Positions 53,279 to 63,311 of a stretch of 64,000 nt of DNA are shown here, piece by piece. This DNA is from Bradyrhizobium sp. MOS002 (GTDB lineage Bacteria > Pseudomonadota > Alphaproteobacteria > Rhizobiales > Xanthobacteraceae), in contig NZ_PYFX01000001.1 in the NCBI RefSeq assembly GCF_003020115.1, positions 883,501 through 947,500 of the forward strand. Direction: 5' to 3'. The position numbers were made by a program, and so were the translations under genes. The notes beneath the pieces are model-generated. The model was not told the DNA's origin, ran no database searches, and saw only the letters and a program-made list of their open reading frames with translations. How positions within the stretch are numbered: the first letter of the stretch is position 1; the number at the start of each line of letters is the position of its first letter.

Positions 53279-53761
53279 ATGAGCCCCGGGCCCGTGGACC
53301 AGAATTTCCTGTTTACACTCGCCGAGCTCCATCGCCTGCTCCGGGTTTATGCCGACAAGGAAGCCTCGCGCTTCGGCATCACCCGCGCGCAATGGGCGGT
53401 GCTGGCCAAGGTCGAGCGCAGCGAAGGCATGAAGCAGTCGGAGCTCGCCGAACTTCTCGAGGTGCAGCCGATCACGCTGACGCGCCTGATCGATAAACTC
53501 TGCGACAGCGACTGGATCGAGCGACGCAACGATCCTTCGGATCGCCGCGTCAAGCGGCTGTACCTGAAGAAGGCCGGGCGGCAGTTGCTCGGGCGGATGA
53601 GCGGGCTGAAGTCCGAGCTCACCGCCAGCGCGCTCGACGGCATCACTCCGGCGGACGCCCATCGCCTCCTCACCCAACTCGAAACAATCAAGGAAAACGT
53701 GCGGTCCGCGATCCAGACCAGCGGAGCGGAACAAGCGCGTAAGGAGCAGCGCTATGGCTGA
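53279..53761 (+). CDS. MarR-family transcriptional regulator
   Basis: A 160-residue winged-helix regulator. The HTH is MKQSELAELLEVQPITLTRL and the wing is RRNDPSDRRVKRLYL, with the family DxR. It probably represses the efflux genes that follow until a phenolic or lipophilic compound binds. The stop overlaps the emrA start by 8 bases (ATGGCTGA), so the three genes form one operon. The start ATG 53279 is chosen because GGAGA lies upstream and the earlier ATG sits in a palindromic operator-like region. Confidence 0.92.
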   Translation: MSPGPVDQNFLFTLAELHRLLRVYADKEASRFGITRAQWAVLAKVERSEGMKQSELAELLEVQPITLTRLIDKLCDSDWIERRNDPSDRRVKRLYLKKAGRQLLGRMSGLKSELTASALDGITPADAHRLLTQLETIKENVRSAIQTSGAEQARKEQRYG

Positions 53762-54929
53762 TCAGGTTCTCAAGTTCCAGCCCGAGCAGAAAATCGACGG
53801 CGGCAAGCCCACCAAGAAAGCCGGCACCAATCCGCGTCGCCGCCTGGTGGCCGGCCTGCGCCGCTATCGCCGCGTCCTGCTCCTGGTCGTGCTGCCGGTC
53901 GTCGTCGCGGTCGCCGGCTTCACCTTCTATCTCAATGGCGGTCGCTATGTCGGCACCGACGACGCCTATGTCGGCGCGCAGAAGGTGCTGGTAACGCCCG
54001 ACATCTCCGGCAAAATCCAGAAGGTCGTCGTCAAGGAAGGCCAGATCGTCAAGCACGGCGACGAGCTGTTCGAGATCGACCCCGCTCCGTTCCGTCACAC
54101 GCTGGAAGAAGCCAAAGCGCAACTCGCCCAGGCCCGCACGACCTATGACAATCTCGTTGCCAACATCAAGATCTACGGCGACATGCTCAATCTCGCCCAA
54201 CAGGGCGTCGACCTGAAGCAGCGCGACGTCGAGCGCAAGCAGGCGCTGGTGAAGAATAATTACGGCTCGCAGCTGGACCTCGACAACGCGTCGAATGCAC
54301 TGGTCACCGCCGGTGCACAGGCGCAATTCATCAAGCAGCAACTCTCCAATGCCAGGACCCAATTGCTCGGCAATCCCGAATTGCCGCTGGAGCAGTTCCC
54401 GGCCTATGCGCAAGCGAAAGCCAAGCTGGACGAGGCCCAGCGCAACCTTGACCACACCGTGCTGCGCGCGCCGATGGATGGCGTGGCAACACAGGTCGAG
54501 CAGATCCAGCTCGGCCGCTACGTCGCCGCCGGCACGCCGGTGTTCTCCATCATCGACGTCGCCCATCCCTGGGTCGACGCCAATCCGAAGGAGAGCGACC
54601 TCACCTACGTCACCGAAGGACAGCCGGTCACGCTCGAGGTCGACGCGTTTCCGAACCATATCTTCAAGGGCAAGATCGGCTCGCTCTCGCCCGGCACCGG
54701 CGCGCAATTCGCGATCCTGCCGCCGCAGAACGCCAGCGGCAATTTCGTCAAGGTGGTGCAGCGCGTGCCGATCCGCATCTATTTCGACGAGACCGACAAA
54801 TCCGTGCGCAAGCTGAAAGCCGGCATGAGCGTCTACGCCACCATTGACACCGGCCACCAGCGCTCGCTCGCCGGCCTCCTCGGCCTGTCGGCGACCGCGA
54901 GCCAGGACAAAGATCAGGACAAGGACTAA
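53754..54929 (+). CDS. emrA: HlyD/EmrA-family membrane fusion protein
   Basis: A 391-residue periplasmic adaptor anchored by one N-terminal helix (about 42-63). The lipoyl half-motifs flank a long helical hairpin (about 105-225): before it VLVTPDISGKIQKVVVKEG, after it VLRAPMDGVATQ. It would connect the EmrB-type pump to an outer-membrane channel that is not encoded here. AAGGAGC stands before the ATG. It is the second gene of the marR operon and is followed by emrB after four bases. Confidence 0.92.
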   Translation: MADQVLKFQPEQKIDGGKPTKKAGTNPRRRLVAGLRRYRRVLLLVVLPVVVAVAGFTFYLNGGRYVGTDDAYVGAQKVLVTPDISGKIQKVVVKEGQIVKHGDELFEIDPAPFRHTLEEAKAQLAQARTTYDNLVANIKIYGDMLNLAQQGVDLKQRDVERKQALVKNNYGSQLDLDNASNALVTAGAQAQFIKQQLSNARTQLLGNPELPLEQFPAYAQAKAKLDEAQRNLDHTVLRAPMDGVATQVEQIQLGRYVAAGTPVFSIIDVAHPWVDANPKESDLTYVTEGQPVTLEVDAFPNHIFKGKIGSLSPGTGAQFAILPPQNASGNFVKVVQRVPIRIYFDETDKSVRKLKAGMSVYATIDTGHQRSLAGLLGLSATASQDKDQDKD

Positions 54930-54933
54930 CCCT

Positions 54934-56490
54934 ATGGCGGAGTCCAATCCCGCCCTTATGGTTCCCGGCCTGCGCCGGAACATGGTGACGATCTGCGCCA
55001 TGACGGCAACGATTATGCAGGCGCTCGACACCACCATTGCCAACGTCGCCCTGCCCTACATGCAGGGCACGCTGTCGGCCTCGCAGGACCAGATCAACTG
55101 GGTGCTGACCTCCTACATCGTCGCCGCCGCGATCATGACGGCGCCGGTGGGCTGGATCGCCAACCGCTTCGGCCGCAAGCGCATCTTCATCATCTGCTCG
55201 GCCGGCTTCACCTTCGCGTCGGTGCTGTGCGGGCTTGCGCAGGACATCAACCAGATGGTGCTTTTCCGCCTGCTGCAAGGCGTGTTCGGCGCGGCGCTGG
55301 TGCCATTGTCGCAATCGGTAATGCTCGACTATTACACGCTCCAGGAACGCGCCAAGGCGATGTCGATCTGGGGCATGGGCGTGATGATGGGGCCGATCAT
55401 GGGCCCATCGCTCGGCGCCTGGCTGACCGAGACTTATTCCTGGCATTGGGTGTTCTTCGTCAATTTGCCGTTCGGCGCCATCACCGTGATCGGGCTGATC
55501 ATCTTCATGGACGAGACCCGGAAGGATCTCAGCCTCAGATTCGACTGGTTCGGCTTCGCGGCGCTGGCGGTCGCGATCGGCTCGCTTCAGCTCGCGCTCG
55601 ACCGCGGCGAGCAATTGGGCTGGCTCGAATCGGGCGAGATCATTGCGGAGTTCATCGTCTCGGCCGTCGCCTTCTACTTCTTCATTGCGCACTCCTTCAC
55701 GACCTCGACGCCGTTCATCCGCTTCGCGCTGTTCAAGGATCGCAATTTCGTCACCGGCTGCATGTTCATGGTCGTGATGGGCCTCGTGCTGTTCTCGACC
55801 ATGGCGCTGGCCTCGCCCTACATGCAGAACGTGATCGGCTATCCCATCATCACCGCGGGCCTGCTGCTGGCGAGCCGCGGCTTCGGCACCTTCTTCGCCA
55901 TGATGCTGGTCGGCCGCATGATGCGTTATGTCGAGGCCCGCACGCTGATCATCACGGGCCTGACACTGACCGCGGGCTCACTGTTCCAGATGACCGGCTG
56001 GACTGATTTGACGCAGGTGCCGGAGATCGTGACCGTCAGCGTCATCCAGGGCTTCGGCTTCGGCCTGGTCTTCGTGCCGCTATCGACGGTGGCGTTTCTG
56101 ACCTTGTCGAATGAGCTGCGCACCGACGGCACCGCGATGCTGACCCTGATGCGCAACGTCGCGAGCTCGGTGGGCATTTCCGTCGTCATCGCCCAGCTTA
56201 CGCAGGGCACGCGGCGGACCTATGCGATCCTGTCCGAGCACATCAACCCGTTCAACCATGCGCTCCAGATGCCCAGCGTCAGCGGCATGATCAATCTCTC
56301 CACCGACGCCGGCCGCGCCATGGCCGACCGCATGGTCAGCGTGCAGGCGCAGATCATCGCCTTCGCGCATGACTACGAGCTGGTGATGTTCTTCATCCTC
56401 TGCACCATCCCGCTCGCCCTGCTGATCGGCTCGACCAAGGCCACCCTGCGCAAGCAGGCGGCGGGGCCGGAACATGCGGTGATGGAGTAG
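54934..56490 (+). CDS. emrB: DHA2-family MFS multidrug exporter (EmrB/QacA type)
   Basis: A 518-residue inner-membrane drug/proton antiporter with 14 helices. The TM1 motif is MQALDTTIANVALPYMQGTL (LDxTxxNVALP), followed by the motif A loop GWIANRFGRKRIF and motif C-like MGPIMGPSLGAWLT. With the upstream adaptor it would form a tripartite pump. The ATG at 54934 follows the emrA stop by four bases. Repeat C copy 3 follows. Confidence 0.93.
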   Translation: MAESNPALMVPGLRRNMVTICAMTATIMQALDTTIANVALPYMQGTLSASQDQINWVLTSYIVAAAIMTAPVGWIANRFGRKRIFIICSAGFTFASVLCGLAQDINQMVLFRLLQGVFGAALVPLSQSVMLDYYTLQERAKAMSIWGMGVMMGPIMGPSLGAWLTETYSWHWVFFVNLPFGAITVIGLIIFMDETRKDLSLRFDWFGFAALAVAIGSLQLALDRGEQLGWLESGEIIAEFIVSAVAFYFFIAHSFTTSTPFIRFALFKDRNFVTGCMFMVVMGLVLFSTMALASPYMQNVIGYPIITAGLLLASRGFGTFFAMMLVGRMMRYVEARTLIITGLTLTAGSLFQMTGWTDLTQVPEIVTVSVIQGFGFGLVFVPLSTVAFLTLSNELRTDGTAMLTLMRNVASSVGISVVIAQLTQGTRRTYAILSEHINPFNHALQMPSVSGMINLSTDAGRAMADRMVSVQAQIIAFAHDYELVMFFILCTIPLALLIGSTKATLRKQAAGPEHAVME

Positions 56491-56499
56491 ACCTTCACT

Positions 56500-56632
56500 G
56501 TCGTCCTGGACAAGCGAAGCGCAGATCCAGGACCCATTACCCCAAGGAGGAGTTTGGCGGTAACTCGTGGTTACCAACCTCGCACCACAACCTTTCCCTG
56601 GGGTAATGGGTCCTGGCTTTCGCCAGGACGAC
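56500..56632. repeat. Intergenic palindromic repeat, family C copy 3
   Basis: GTCGTCCTGGACAAGCGAAG ... GGCTTTCGCCAGGACGAC, with GGACCCATTACCCCA matched by TGGGGTAATGGGTCC. It lies between the convergent emrB and phosphotransferase genes and would form a long hairpin at the end of both transcripts. Confidence 0.85.
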
Positions 56633-56651
56633 GGCGAGCGTGGAGCACCGC

Positions 56652-57716
56652 CTAACCCAAAAGCTCCTCGCAGCCCAGATCCTCGACCGCCATCATCACG
56701 CGCTCCAGATTATTCCACCAGATCACCGGCGGGATGTTGATGCTCCATTGCCGGACCGGCTTGGTGATGTGCCAGAGCACCGACCAGCGATAGTCCCGAT
56801 CGAGTGCGCCACGCGTATAGCCGCTGACGCCGTGCGCGATCAGCGTGTCGTGGTAATGGTTGAGCAGAAGACGTTCGAACGCCTGCCGGCGTTCCGGATA
56901 CCAGTGCAGCGCCACCATGTAGGCGAGGTCGTGGGTCGGCACGTTGATATCCCACAGGTCGAAGTCGAAGATGCGGACAGTGTCGGACACGCCGGCACGC
57001 GGCAGCAGAAAATTCCAGATATGGGCATCGCCATGGGTGACGGTGAGATGTCGGTGCGAATGGTAGCGCAGTGACAACCTGTCGGACTGATCGATGAAGC
57101 GGCGGTAGAGCGTGCGCCGCTCTTCACTGAGACGATCGCCGAGCTGATCAGCGAACCGGTCGTAATGGGATGCGAACGTTTCCATATGCTCGGCGGTATC
57201 GTCGGTGCTCGCCCAGATCCCGACGGTCTCGCCGAGACCAGCATGATCCCACCACGCCGCGTGCCAGCGTGCGAGCGCGGCGACGATGGCCATCGCCTGA
57301 CCGTGCGATGGCGGCAGCGGCCATTGGGTCGCGATCTCGTGGCTATCGGTGAGATCCTCCAGCAGGAGATGCCAGGCGAGGCTCTCCTCGTCGAAATTCC
57401 CGTCAAAGCAGCGCGGCACCAACTGCGCGGGCGTTCTGGGTGCGAGCTGTCTGTAGTAGGCCACCTCGTGGCGACCGGCATTCGCCAGCGGCTTGGCGAA
57501 CGCGGCATGCGGCGTCTTGAGAATCAGAGACTGCGGCGAGCCGGCGGATTCCCCGACATAGCGCAGACCGAGTCGGGTGATATGCGACACGACCGTGTCG
57601 CGCTCATGCAGGACCTTGACCTCGCGCACGGCACCGGCGTCCAGTACGCCGGCCTTGCGCAGCGCCGCGGTGAGATTTGCCGCGTCCGCCACCTCCGGCA
57701 ATCGTATATCTGTCAT
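56652..57716 (-). CDS. Aminoglycoside-phosphotransferase-fold small-molecule kinase
   Basis: A 354-residue protein-kinase-like enzyme of the APH/choline-kinase fold. The catalytic loop is VTHGDAHIWNFLL (H-G-D-x-H-x-x-N) and the metal motif is IFDFDLWD. The nucleotide Lys is likely the one in SLILKTPHA. Such genes are often labelled DUF1679 or ecdysteroid-kinase-like; antibiotic resistance should not be assumed. The substrate is unknown. The ATG at 57716 is used; more upstream starts lack a ribosome site. It is downstream of a chemoreceptor gene pair on the same strand. Confidence 0.82.
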   Translation of the reverse strand: MTDIRLPEVADAANLTAALRKAGVLDAGAVREVKVLHERDTVVSHITRLGLRYVGESAGSPQSLILKTPHAAFAKPLANAGRHEVAYYRQLAPRTPAQLVPRCFDGNFDEESLAWHLLLEDLTDSHEIATQWPLPPSHGQAMAIVAALARWHAAWWDHAGLGETVGIWASTDDTAEHMETFASHYDRFADQLGDRLSEERRTLYRRFIDQSDRLSLRYHSHRHLTVTHGDAHIWNFLLPRAGVSDTVRIFDFDLWDINVPTHDLAYMVALHWYPERRQAFERLLLNHYHDTLIAHGVSGYTRGALDRDYRWSVLWHITKPVRQWSINIPPVIWWNNLERVMMAVEDLGCEELLG

Positions 57717-57793
57717 GAGCGCCCGACCCCCGTCGCGTTGCTCCATTCTGCACAACCGCGCTGCCGGGCGCCAGCGGCCTCAGCAGCCCCGGC

Positions 57794-59485
57794 TCAAGCC
57801 GCGGCGGTTGAGTCGCGCACAGTCCTGACGACAACCGACCGGAGCTGTTCGAGATTGGCCGCCATGCCGGCGATCGCCTGCCTGACCTCCGCGGCGCGCT
57901 CGTTCACGGAGGCGGCGTCGCGGCTGACATCGCCGATCTTGGCCGAGACCTCCTTGGCCGCGGAAGCCGATTCGGAGATCGACCGCGAGATCTCTCTCGT
58001 CGCGGCATCCTGTTCTTCCATCGCGGCGGCAACCGAGGTGGCAACGCCGTCGATCTCGACGATGTGGCCTCCCATGGTTTCGACGGCGCCGACCGCGGCC
58101 TGCGTCGAGGCCTGGATCTCGGCAATCAGCCGCGCGATTTCCTCGGTGGATTTGGCGGTCTGGTCGGACAGGGATTTCACTTCGGCCGCGACCACCGCGA
58201 AGCCACGGCCGGCTTCCCCGGCGCGCGCCGCCTCGATCGTGGCGTTGAGTGCCAGCAGATTGGTCTGGCCGGCGATGCCGCCGATGAGGTCGGAGACCTC
58301 GGCGATCTTCTTCACCGATCCGGCCAGCGCCTGGATGGTCGAGCGCGCCTGTTCCCGACCGGCGACCGCCGATTTTGTAACCGTGCTGGTCCGCGCGACC
58401 TGGGCTGCGATCTCGCGGATCGAAGCACTGAGTTCTTCGGCCGCGGCCGAGACGGTCTGCGAGCTGGCCAGGGCCTGGGTGGAGGCGGCTGCAACCGCTT
58501 GCGACTGTGTCGAGAGCGACCTTGCGATGTCGGACAGACTGGAGGCGGCACGCTCCACGCCTTGCGTCGCCGCGCTCGCGGTGTCGACCGAGCGGCCGGT
58601 CTCGCGCTCGACGGTTTCGGCCATCTGGTGCAGGGCGCCGCGCTTGGCGAGCGCCGCCTCCTGCTCCTTCTGCAACTGCTCCTCGCGCAGGCGGGAATTC
58701 TCGACCGCGGACTGCTTGAACACCAGGAGCGCACCCGCCATCGAGCCGACCTCGTCCTGGCGGTGCGCGAAAGGGATGTCGGCGGCGAGATCGCCGGTCG
58801 CGAGCTTTTGCATCGCGCCGGTCATGCGCACGATCGGGCGGACCACGCCGAGGGCGACGCCGAGCAAGCCCGCCGCAGTGAAGGTGAGGACGGCGGCGGC
58901 AACGCCGAGGAGGATATAAAGCATGGAGCTGTCGCGGTCCGCGGCCAGCTTCTCCATGTCGGCATTCTGCTTGTTGGCGCTCTCGACAATGCTGTCGATG
59001 ACGGCGCGATGCGCGGTGTAGGCGTCCTTGAGCTGCGCGTAGGCGCGCTCGGAGGCGGGCGTGTCCTTGGCCTTGAGGGCGGGCAGGAGCTGGTCGGACA
59101 ACAGCTTCCAGAACTTCTGCACCTCGGCGTCGGATTTCGACACCAGGGCCGTCTTCAGGTCGGCCGAGAGACTGGAGGTGACCCAGAATGCCTTGCGCTC
59201 GTCGTAGTCCTTGCGGAGCTGGACCAGGCGTTCGCCATGGGCCGCCAGCTGGTCGGGCTCGCGCATTGCGAGAGTGGCCTCGAGGTAGGCCTCGATCACA
59301 TATTCCGGCGGCGGCAGGATGTCGGCGATGAGATCGTTGCCCAGCTTGATGTCGGAATAGAGCGGGCCGCCGACCTTGAGCTCTTTCAAGGCGTAGAGGC
59401 TGGTGGCGACCACGGCGGTGAAACCGATGGCCAGAACGATTCCAAACGCGACAATCGCGGAGGATAACGACAGGCGAATTTTCAT
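57794..59485 (-). CDS. Methyl-accepting chemotaxis protein 1
   Basis: A 563-residue chemoreceptor: TM1 (about 5-30), periplasmic four-helix-bundle-like sensor (about 35-185), TM2 (about 188-212), HAMP (about 213-268) and cytoplasmic signalling domain (about 300-560) with the hairpin region [19 protein letters not shown]. No C-terminal CheR/CheB pentapeptide is present; it ends VRDSTAAA. The periplasmic part shares most of its sequence with the receptor at 59712-61703, so the pair is a tandem duplication. The ligand is unknown. Confidence 0.93.
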   Translation of the reverse strand: MKIRLSLSSAIVAFGIVLAIGFTAVVATSLYALKELKVGGPLYSDIKLGNDLIADILPPPEYVIEAYLEATLAMREPDQLAAHGERLVQLRKDYDERKAFWVTSSLSADLKTALVSKSDAEVQKFWKLLSDQLLPALKAKDTPASERAYAQLKDAYTAHRAVIDSIVESANKQNADMEKLAADRDSSMLYILLGVAAAVLTFTAAGLLGVALGVVRPIVRMTGAMQKLATGDLAADIPFAHRQDEVGSMAGALLVFKQSAVENSRLREEQLQKEQEAALAKRGALHQMAETVERETGRSVDTASAATQGVERAASSLSDIARSLSTQSQAVAAASTQALASSQTVSAAAEELSASIREIAAQVARTSTVTKSAVAGREQARSTIQALAGSVKKIAEVSDLIGGIAGQTNLLALNATIEAARAGEAGRGFAVVAAEVKSLSDQTAKSTEEIARLIAEIQASTQAAVGAVETMGGHIVEIDGVATSVAAAMEEQDAATREISRSISESASAAKEVSAKIGDVSRDAASVNERAAEVRQAIAGMAANLEQLRSVVVRTVRDSTAAA

Positions 59486-59711
59486 GAAAAATCCCGGGCA
59501 CGCTTGAAATCCGTGGGGATCTTAGATCAATACGGTAAATACGGAATTGCAGCGCCGGACGTCGTCGTGAGGAAAACTCCGCAATTGTACGGGCGGGAGC
59601 GTCGAATTATCGTTTTTGAGTCAGCCAAGCTGACGCATGGCCGTAAGAGAATCCTTACATCGACCACGCAGGCTGCGGCTCGCCGGCCAGACCGTGAACC
59701 GTGTCTTGCAC

Positions 59712-61703
59712 TCAGGCTGCCGCGGCCGCGCCGAAATTGCGTGCCAACCAGCCGGAAAAGTCGGCCTTCTGACCGGCATCCAGCGTGAAGGCAACATGCG
59801 CGGCCTCGCCGTCATGGGAGCGCACACCGAACGGCAAGGGCAGCGCGAGGCTCTTGATTCGCAACACACCGGTTTCGCCGACCTTGATCTGGGGCGCGCA
59901 ACGGAGCCAGGCGCCGCCGTCCGATATATCTACCAGTCTCGTCGCATGAACGGCCCGCGCGCCGTCGGTCACCGAGACTTCCAAATCGGTTGGGTAGCGC
60001 GGGCTCGAACGTCGATCGACTTCAGTTGTCGAACCGCGCACCGTCCGAACCAGGATGGTCTGCAGTGACGCGAGGTTCGACGATACGCTTGAGATTCCCT
60101 GACGCATCTCGGACGCACGCTGATTGACGGAATCGGCATCGCGGCTCACATGCGCAATCTTGGCGGAAACTTGCTTGGCAGCAGATGCCGATTCAGAGAT
60201 CGAGCGCGCGATCTCGCGCGTTGCGGCATCCTGCTCCTCCATCGCGGCCGCGACCGAGGTCGCGACACCGTCGATCTCGACGATATGGCCGCCCATCTCT
60301 TCGACGGCGGCCACGGCGGCGTCGGTCGAGCCTTGAATCTCGGCGATCAGGCGCGCGATCTCCTCGGTCGATTTGGCGGTCTGGTTGGACAGCGACTTGA
60401 CCTCGGCGGCGACCACCGCAAAGCCGCGTCCGGCGTCGCCGGCACGTGCCGCCTCGATCGTGGCGTTCAGCGCCAGCAGATTGGTCTGGCCGGCGATGCC
60501 GCCGATGAGGTCGGAGACATCGGCGATCTTCTTCACCGAGCCTGACAGGGCGTGGATGGTCGCACGCGCCTGCTCGCGGCCCGCGACGGCCGATTTTGTC
60601 ACCTGGCTTGCGCGCGCAAGCTGGCTTGTGATCTCGCGGATCGAGGCGGTGAGTTCTTCGGCGGCTGAGGAGACGGTTTCCGCGCTGGCCAACGCCTGCT
60701 CGGAGGCAGCCGCGACGGCCTGCGATTCCGTCGACAGACCGTGGGCGATCTCTGACAAATTCGACGCGGCCCGCTCCACGCCTTGCACCGCGCCGGCGGC
60801 GGTTGCGACAGAAGCCCCGGTTTCGCGTTCAACGGTCTCGGCCATGCCGAGCAGCGCAGAGCGCTTGGCAACGGCGGACTGCTCTTCGACGCGGAGTTGT
60901 TCCTCACGCAGCTTGGCATTGTCCAGCGCGCCCTGCTTGAAAACCGCGAGTGCGCTCGCCATCGAGCCGACTTCATCGCGACGATCAGCATAGGGCACCT
61001 CCGCCGTGAGATCTCCGGTCGCGAGCTGCTGCATGGCGCCGGTCATTCGGACGATCGGACGGACGACCCCGAGAGCGACGAAGGCAAGACCACCCGCGAT
61101 CAGCGCGAGCACGGCAGCGGACACGCCCCACACAACATAGGAGATCGAGGCGTCGCGATCGGCGGCAAGCTTCTCCATGTCCGCGTTCTTCTTGTTGGCG
61201 CCCTCGACGATACCGTCGATAACGCCGCGGTGCACGGCGTACGTATCTTTGAGTTGGGCGTAGGCGCGCTCGGCGGCGGCTCCATCCTTGCCTTTCAGCG
61301 CCGGCAGGAGCTGATCCGAGACGAGCTTCCAGAACTTCTGCACCTCGGCATCCGATTTCGCGACCAGCGCGGTCTTCAGGTCCGGGGAAAGACTCGAGCC
61401 GCTCCAGAACGTCTTGCGGTCCTCATAGTCTTTGCGGAGCTGAACTAGCCGCTCGCCATGAGCGGTAAGTTGATCCGGCTCGTGCATCGCCAATGTTGCT
61501 TCGAGATAGGCTTCGAGCACATAGGCCGGCGGCGGCAGGATGTCTGCAATGAGATCGTTGCCGAGCTTGATGTCGGAATAGAGCGGTCCGCCAATTTTGA
61601 GTTCGCGCAGCGCGTAGTTGCCGCTGGCGACGACGGCCGCGAAGCCGAGCACGAGCAGACCACCGAATGCGATGATGGCCGAGGAGATCGACAGACGCTT
61701 CAT
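59712..61703 (-). CDS. Methyl-accepting chemotaxis protein 2 with C-terminal PilZ domain
   Basis: A 663-residue chemoreceptor closely similar to the neighbour at 57794-59485 through residue about 560 (TM1, periplasmic sensor, TM2, HAMP, signalling domain with [19 protein letters not shown]). It then carries a PilZ domain (about 565-655) with the c-di-GMP motif RRSSPRYP and DISDGGAWL. The second messenger could therefore change the output of this receptor. The ATG at 61703 is used. The two receptor genes are 226 bases apart on the same strand, and each probably has its own promoter. Confidence 0.93.
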   Translation of the reverse strand: MKRLSISSAIIAFGGLLVLGFAAVVASGNYALRELKIGGPLYSDIKLGNDLIADILPPPAYVLEAYLEATLAMHEPDQLTAHGERLVQLRKDYEDRKTFWSGSSLSPDLKTALVAKSDAEVQKFWKLVSDQLLPALKGKDGAAAERAYAQLKDTYAVHRGVIDGIVEGANKKNADMEKLAADRDASISYVVWGVSAAVLALIAGGLAFVALGVVRPIVRMTGAMQQLATGDLTAEVPYADRRDEVGSMASALAVFKQGALDNAKLREEQLRVEEQSAVAKRSALLGMAETVERETGASVATAAGAVQGVERAASNLSEIAHGLSTESQAVAAASEQALASAETVSSAAEELTASIREITSQLARASQVTKSAVAGREQARATIHALSGSVKKIADVSDLIGGIAGQTNLLALNATIEAARAGDAGRGFAVVAAEVKSLSNQTAKSTEEIARLIAEIQGSTDAAVAAVEEMGGHIVEIDGVATSVAAAMEEQDAATREIARSISESASAAKQVSAKIAHVSRDADSVNQRASEMRQGISSVSSNLASLQTILVRTVRGSTTEVDRRSSPRYPTDLEVSVTDGARAVHATRLVDISDGGAWLRCAPQIKVGETGVLRIKSLALPLPFGVRSHDGEAAHVAFTLDAGQKADFSGWLARNFGAAAAA

Positions 61704-61872
61704 GAAATTACCCGAGCATGAGTTGCTCAACTCATATCGGGTTGGCCTCAACAGAGATTGAATTGCGCTGTCGGAATCCGGCACGAAAGTCTCCGTACGA
61801 TGCCGGAGGTCGCTAGGCTGCGTCGCAAATGCTCGATACCAAAATACCGGTGATTTGCTCGCCGAGAAGGGA

Positions 61873-61896
61873 ATGCCCGGGGACGGGCCCGGGCAT
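61873..61896 (-). terminator. Hairpin after pcaG
   Basis: ATGCCCGGG-GACGGG-CCCGGGCAT, a perfect 9-bp stem with a 6-base loop, begins 32 bases beyond the pcaG stop in the leftward direction and is followed by TCCCTTCTC. It is a plausible terminator that separates pcaHG from the chemoreceptor gene, though the T run is weak. Confidence 0.55.
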
Positions 61897-61927
61897 CACA
61901 ACAAAAGCGTCGCCAAGTCCCGTCGCG

Positions 61928-62518
61928 TCACACGTCGAAAAACACCGTTTCGTTGTCGCCCTGAAGCCGCAGGTCGAGCCGGTACACCGGCTTGCCGGCC
62001 TCCCGCACTGCCGTCAGCGTAGCGCGACGGTCGGCGGGCACCACCGCCAGGACGGGATCGGCGGCATTGCCGGCCTCGTCGCCGAAGTAGATGCGGGTAT
62101 AGAGATGCCGCAGCATGCCGCGACCAAACACCGCAAGCAGGATATGCGGTGCCTGCGGCTTGCCGTCGGGATCGGGAACCGCGCCCGGCTTGATGGTTTC
62201 AAAGGAATAATAGCCGTCCTTGTCGGTGCCGCAGCGGGCAAAGCCACGGAAGCTCGCATTCGGCAGCGCGCGTTTGTCCTGCGGATCGGCGAAGCGCCCC
62301 TGCGCATCGGCCTGCCAGATCTCCAGCATGACATCGGGCACGGCGACGCCATCGCCGTCGAACACGCGGCCCTCGATCCGGACGCGATCGCCGGTGACGT
62401 CGGGCGTCAGTGTCGAGTTGGTGAACGCATCGTTCCAGGCGTACTCGCCGGTCGGCGTCAGGCCGTATTTGAAGAACGGGCCGACGGTCTGCGACGGCGT
62501 GATCCCATTGTCCTGCAC
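61928..62518 (-). CDS. pcaG: Protocatechuate 3,4-dioxygenase alpha subunit
   Basis: A 196-residue subunit of the intradiol dioxygenase that opens protocatechuate to beta-carboxymuconate, the entry of the beta-ketoadipate pathway. It starts MQDNGITPSQTVGPFF, the usual alpha-subunit opening, and has the intradiol beta-core (VRIEGRVFDGDGVAVPDVML). The alpha chain lacks the full iron site, as expected. The GTG start follows the pcaH TAA directly with no spacer, so the subunits are made in equal amounts. Confidence 0.95.
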   Translation of the reverse strand: MQDNGITPSQTVGPFFKYGLTPTGEYAWNDAFTNSTLTPDVTGDRVRIEGRVFDGDGVAVPDVMLEIWQADAQGRFADPQDKRALPNASFRGFARCGTDKDGYYSFETIKPGAVPDPDGKPQAPHILLAVFGRGMLRHLYTRIYFGDEAGNAADPVLAVVPADRRATLTAVREAGKPVYRLDLRLQGDNETVFFDV

Positions 62519-63220
62519 TTAATGGTTCTCCATAGGGGTGGCGTTCTTGCCGCGCAGCACGATGTCAAAGCGGTAGCACAGCGCCCATTCAGGCTGGGTG
62601 TTCTCGAGATCGAACGACGACACCATCCGCGCCCGCGCCTTCTCGTCCGGCACCGAATTGAAGATCGGATCGAACGGGAATAGCGGATCGGCCGGGAAAT
62701 ACATCTGCGTCACGAGACGCGTGACGAAGGAATGGCCGAACACCGAGAGATGGATGTGTGCGGGACGCCAGGCGTTGTGATGGTTGCCCCAGGGATAGGC
62801 GCCAGGCTTGATCGTGACAAAGCGATAGTAACCGGAGGCGTCGCTCACGGTACGACCGGCGCCCGTAAAGTTGGGATCGAGCGGCGCCGGATGCTGGTCG
62901 CGGACGTGGACGTAGCGCCCGCAGGAATTGGCCTGCCAGATCTCGACCAGCGAGTTCGACACGCCGCGGCCATCCTCGTCGCGCACATGGCCGTGCACAA
63001 TGATGCGTTCGCCGAGCGGCTCGCCGGTGTGCTGGGTGGTGAGGTCATTGTCGCCCTCGCGCACGGTCTCGTGGCCGTAGACCGGTCCGGTCAGCTCCGA
63101 CAGCGTATGGCGCATCGGGATCAAGGGCTTGCTCGGCGCGCGCTTGATCGAACTCTTGTACTCGGGCGACAGCGGCAGCGGATGCGCCGCGTTGCTGTCG
63201 ACGGGATAGATGAATGTCAT
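62519..63220 (-). CDS. pcaH: Protocatechuate 3,4-dioxygenase beta subunit
   Basis: A 233-residue iron-bearing subunit. Iron ligands are visible: Tyr in SGYYRFVTIKPGAYPW and the two His of RPAHIHLSVFG. The N-terminal part carries the beta-subunit RVIVHG-type strand as ERIIVHGHVRDEDGRGV. The ATG at 63220 has a strong GGGGAGGAG site. A TATAAT box (63277-63272, leftward) and an inverted repeat lie upstream. pcaC, pcaB and pcaD are not in this window. Confidence 0.95.
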   Translation of the reverse strand: MTFIYPVDSNAAHPLPLSPEYKSSIKRAPSKPLIPMRHTLSELTGPVYGHETVREGDNDLTTQHTGEPLGERIIVHGHVRDEDGRGVSNSLVEIWQANSCGRYVHVRDQHPAPLDPNFTGAGRTVSDASGYYRFVTIKPGAYPWGNHHNAWRPAHIHLSVFGHSFVTRLVTQMYFPADPLFPFDPIFNSVPDEKARARMVSSFDLENTQPEWALCYRFDIVLRGKNATPMENH

Positions 63221-63271
63221 TGGCGAACTCCTCCCCGGCCCTTTTCCGACCGGTCAACGCTTCCGCCAATC

Positions 63272-63285
63272 ATTATAGGATATAA
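63272..63285 (-). promoter_or_regulatory. pcaHG promoter region with overlapping inverted repeat
   Basis: On the leftward strand TATAAT (63277-63272) is a good -10 box about 50 bases before pcaH. It overlaps TTATA-GGA-TATAA (63273-63285), a perfect 5-bp inverted repeat with a 3-base centre, in an AT-rich patch of otherwise GC-rich DNA. A regulator bound there would block the promoter. No clear -35 box was found, which suits an activator-dependent promoter. Confidence 0.5.
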
Positions 63286-63311
63286 CTAATTGGGGGAAGC
63301 GACTTTGAGCC

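Noticed and set aside
56652..57716. Aminoglycoside resistance gene
   Set aside because: The kinase fold is shared with choline and other small-molecule kinases; nothing in the sequence or neighbours points to antibiotic modification.
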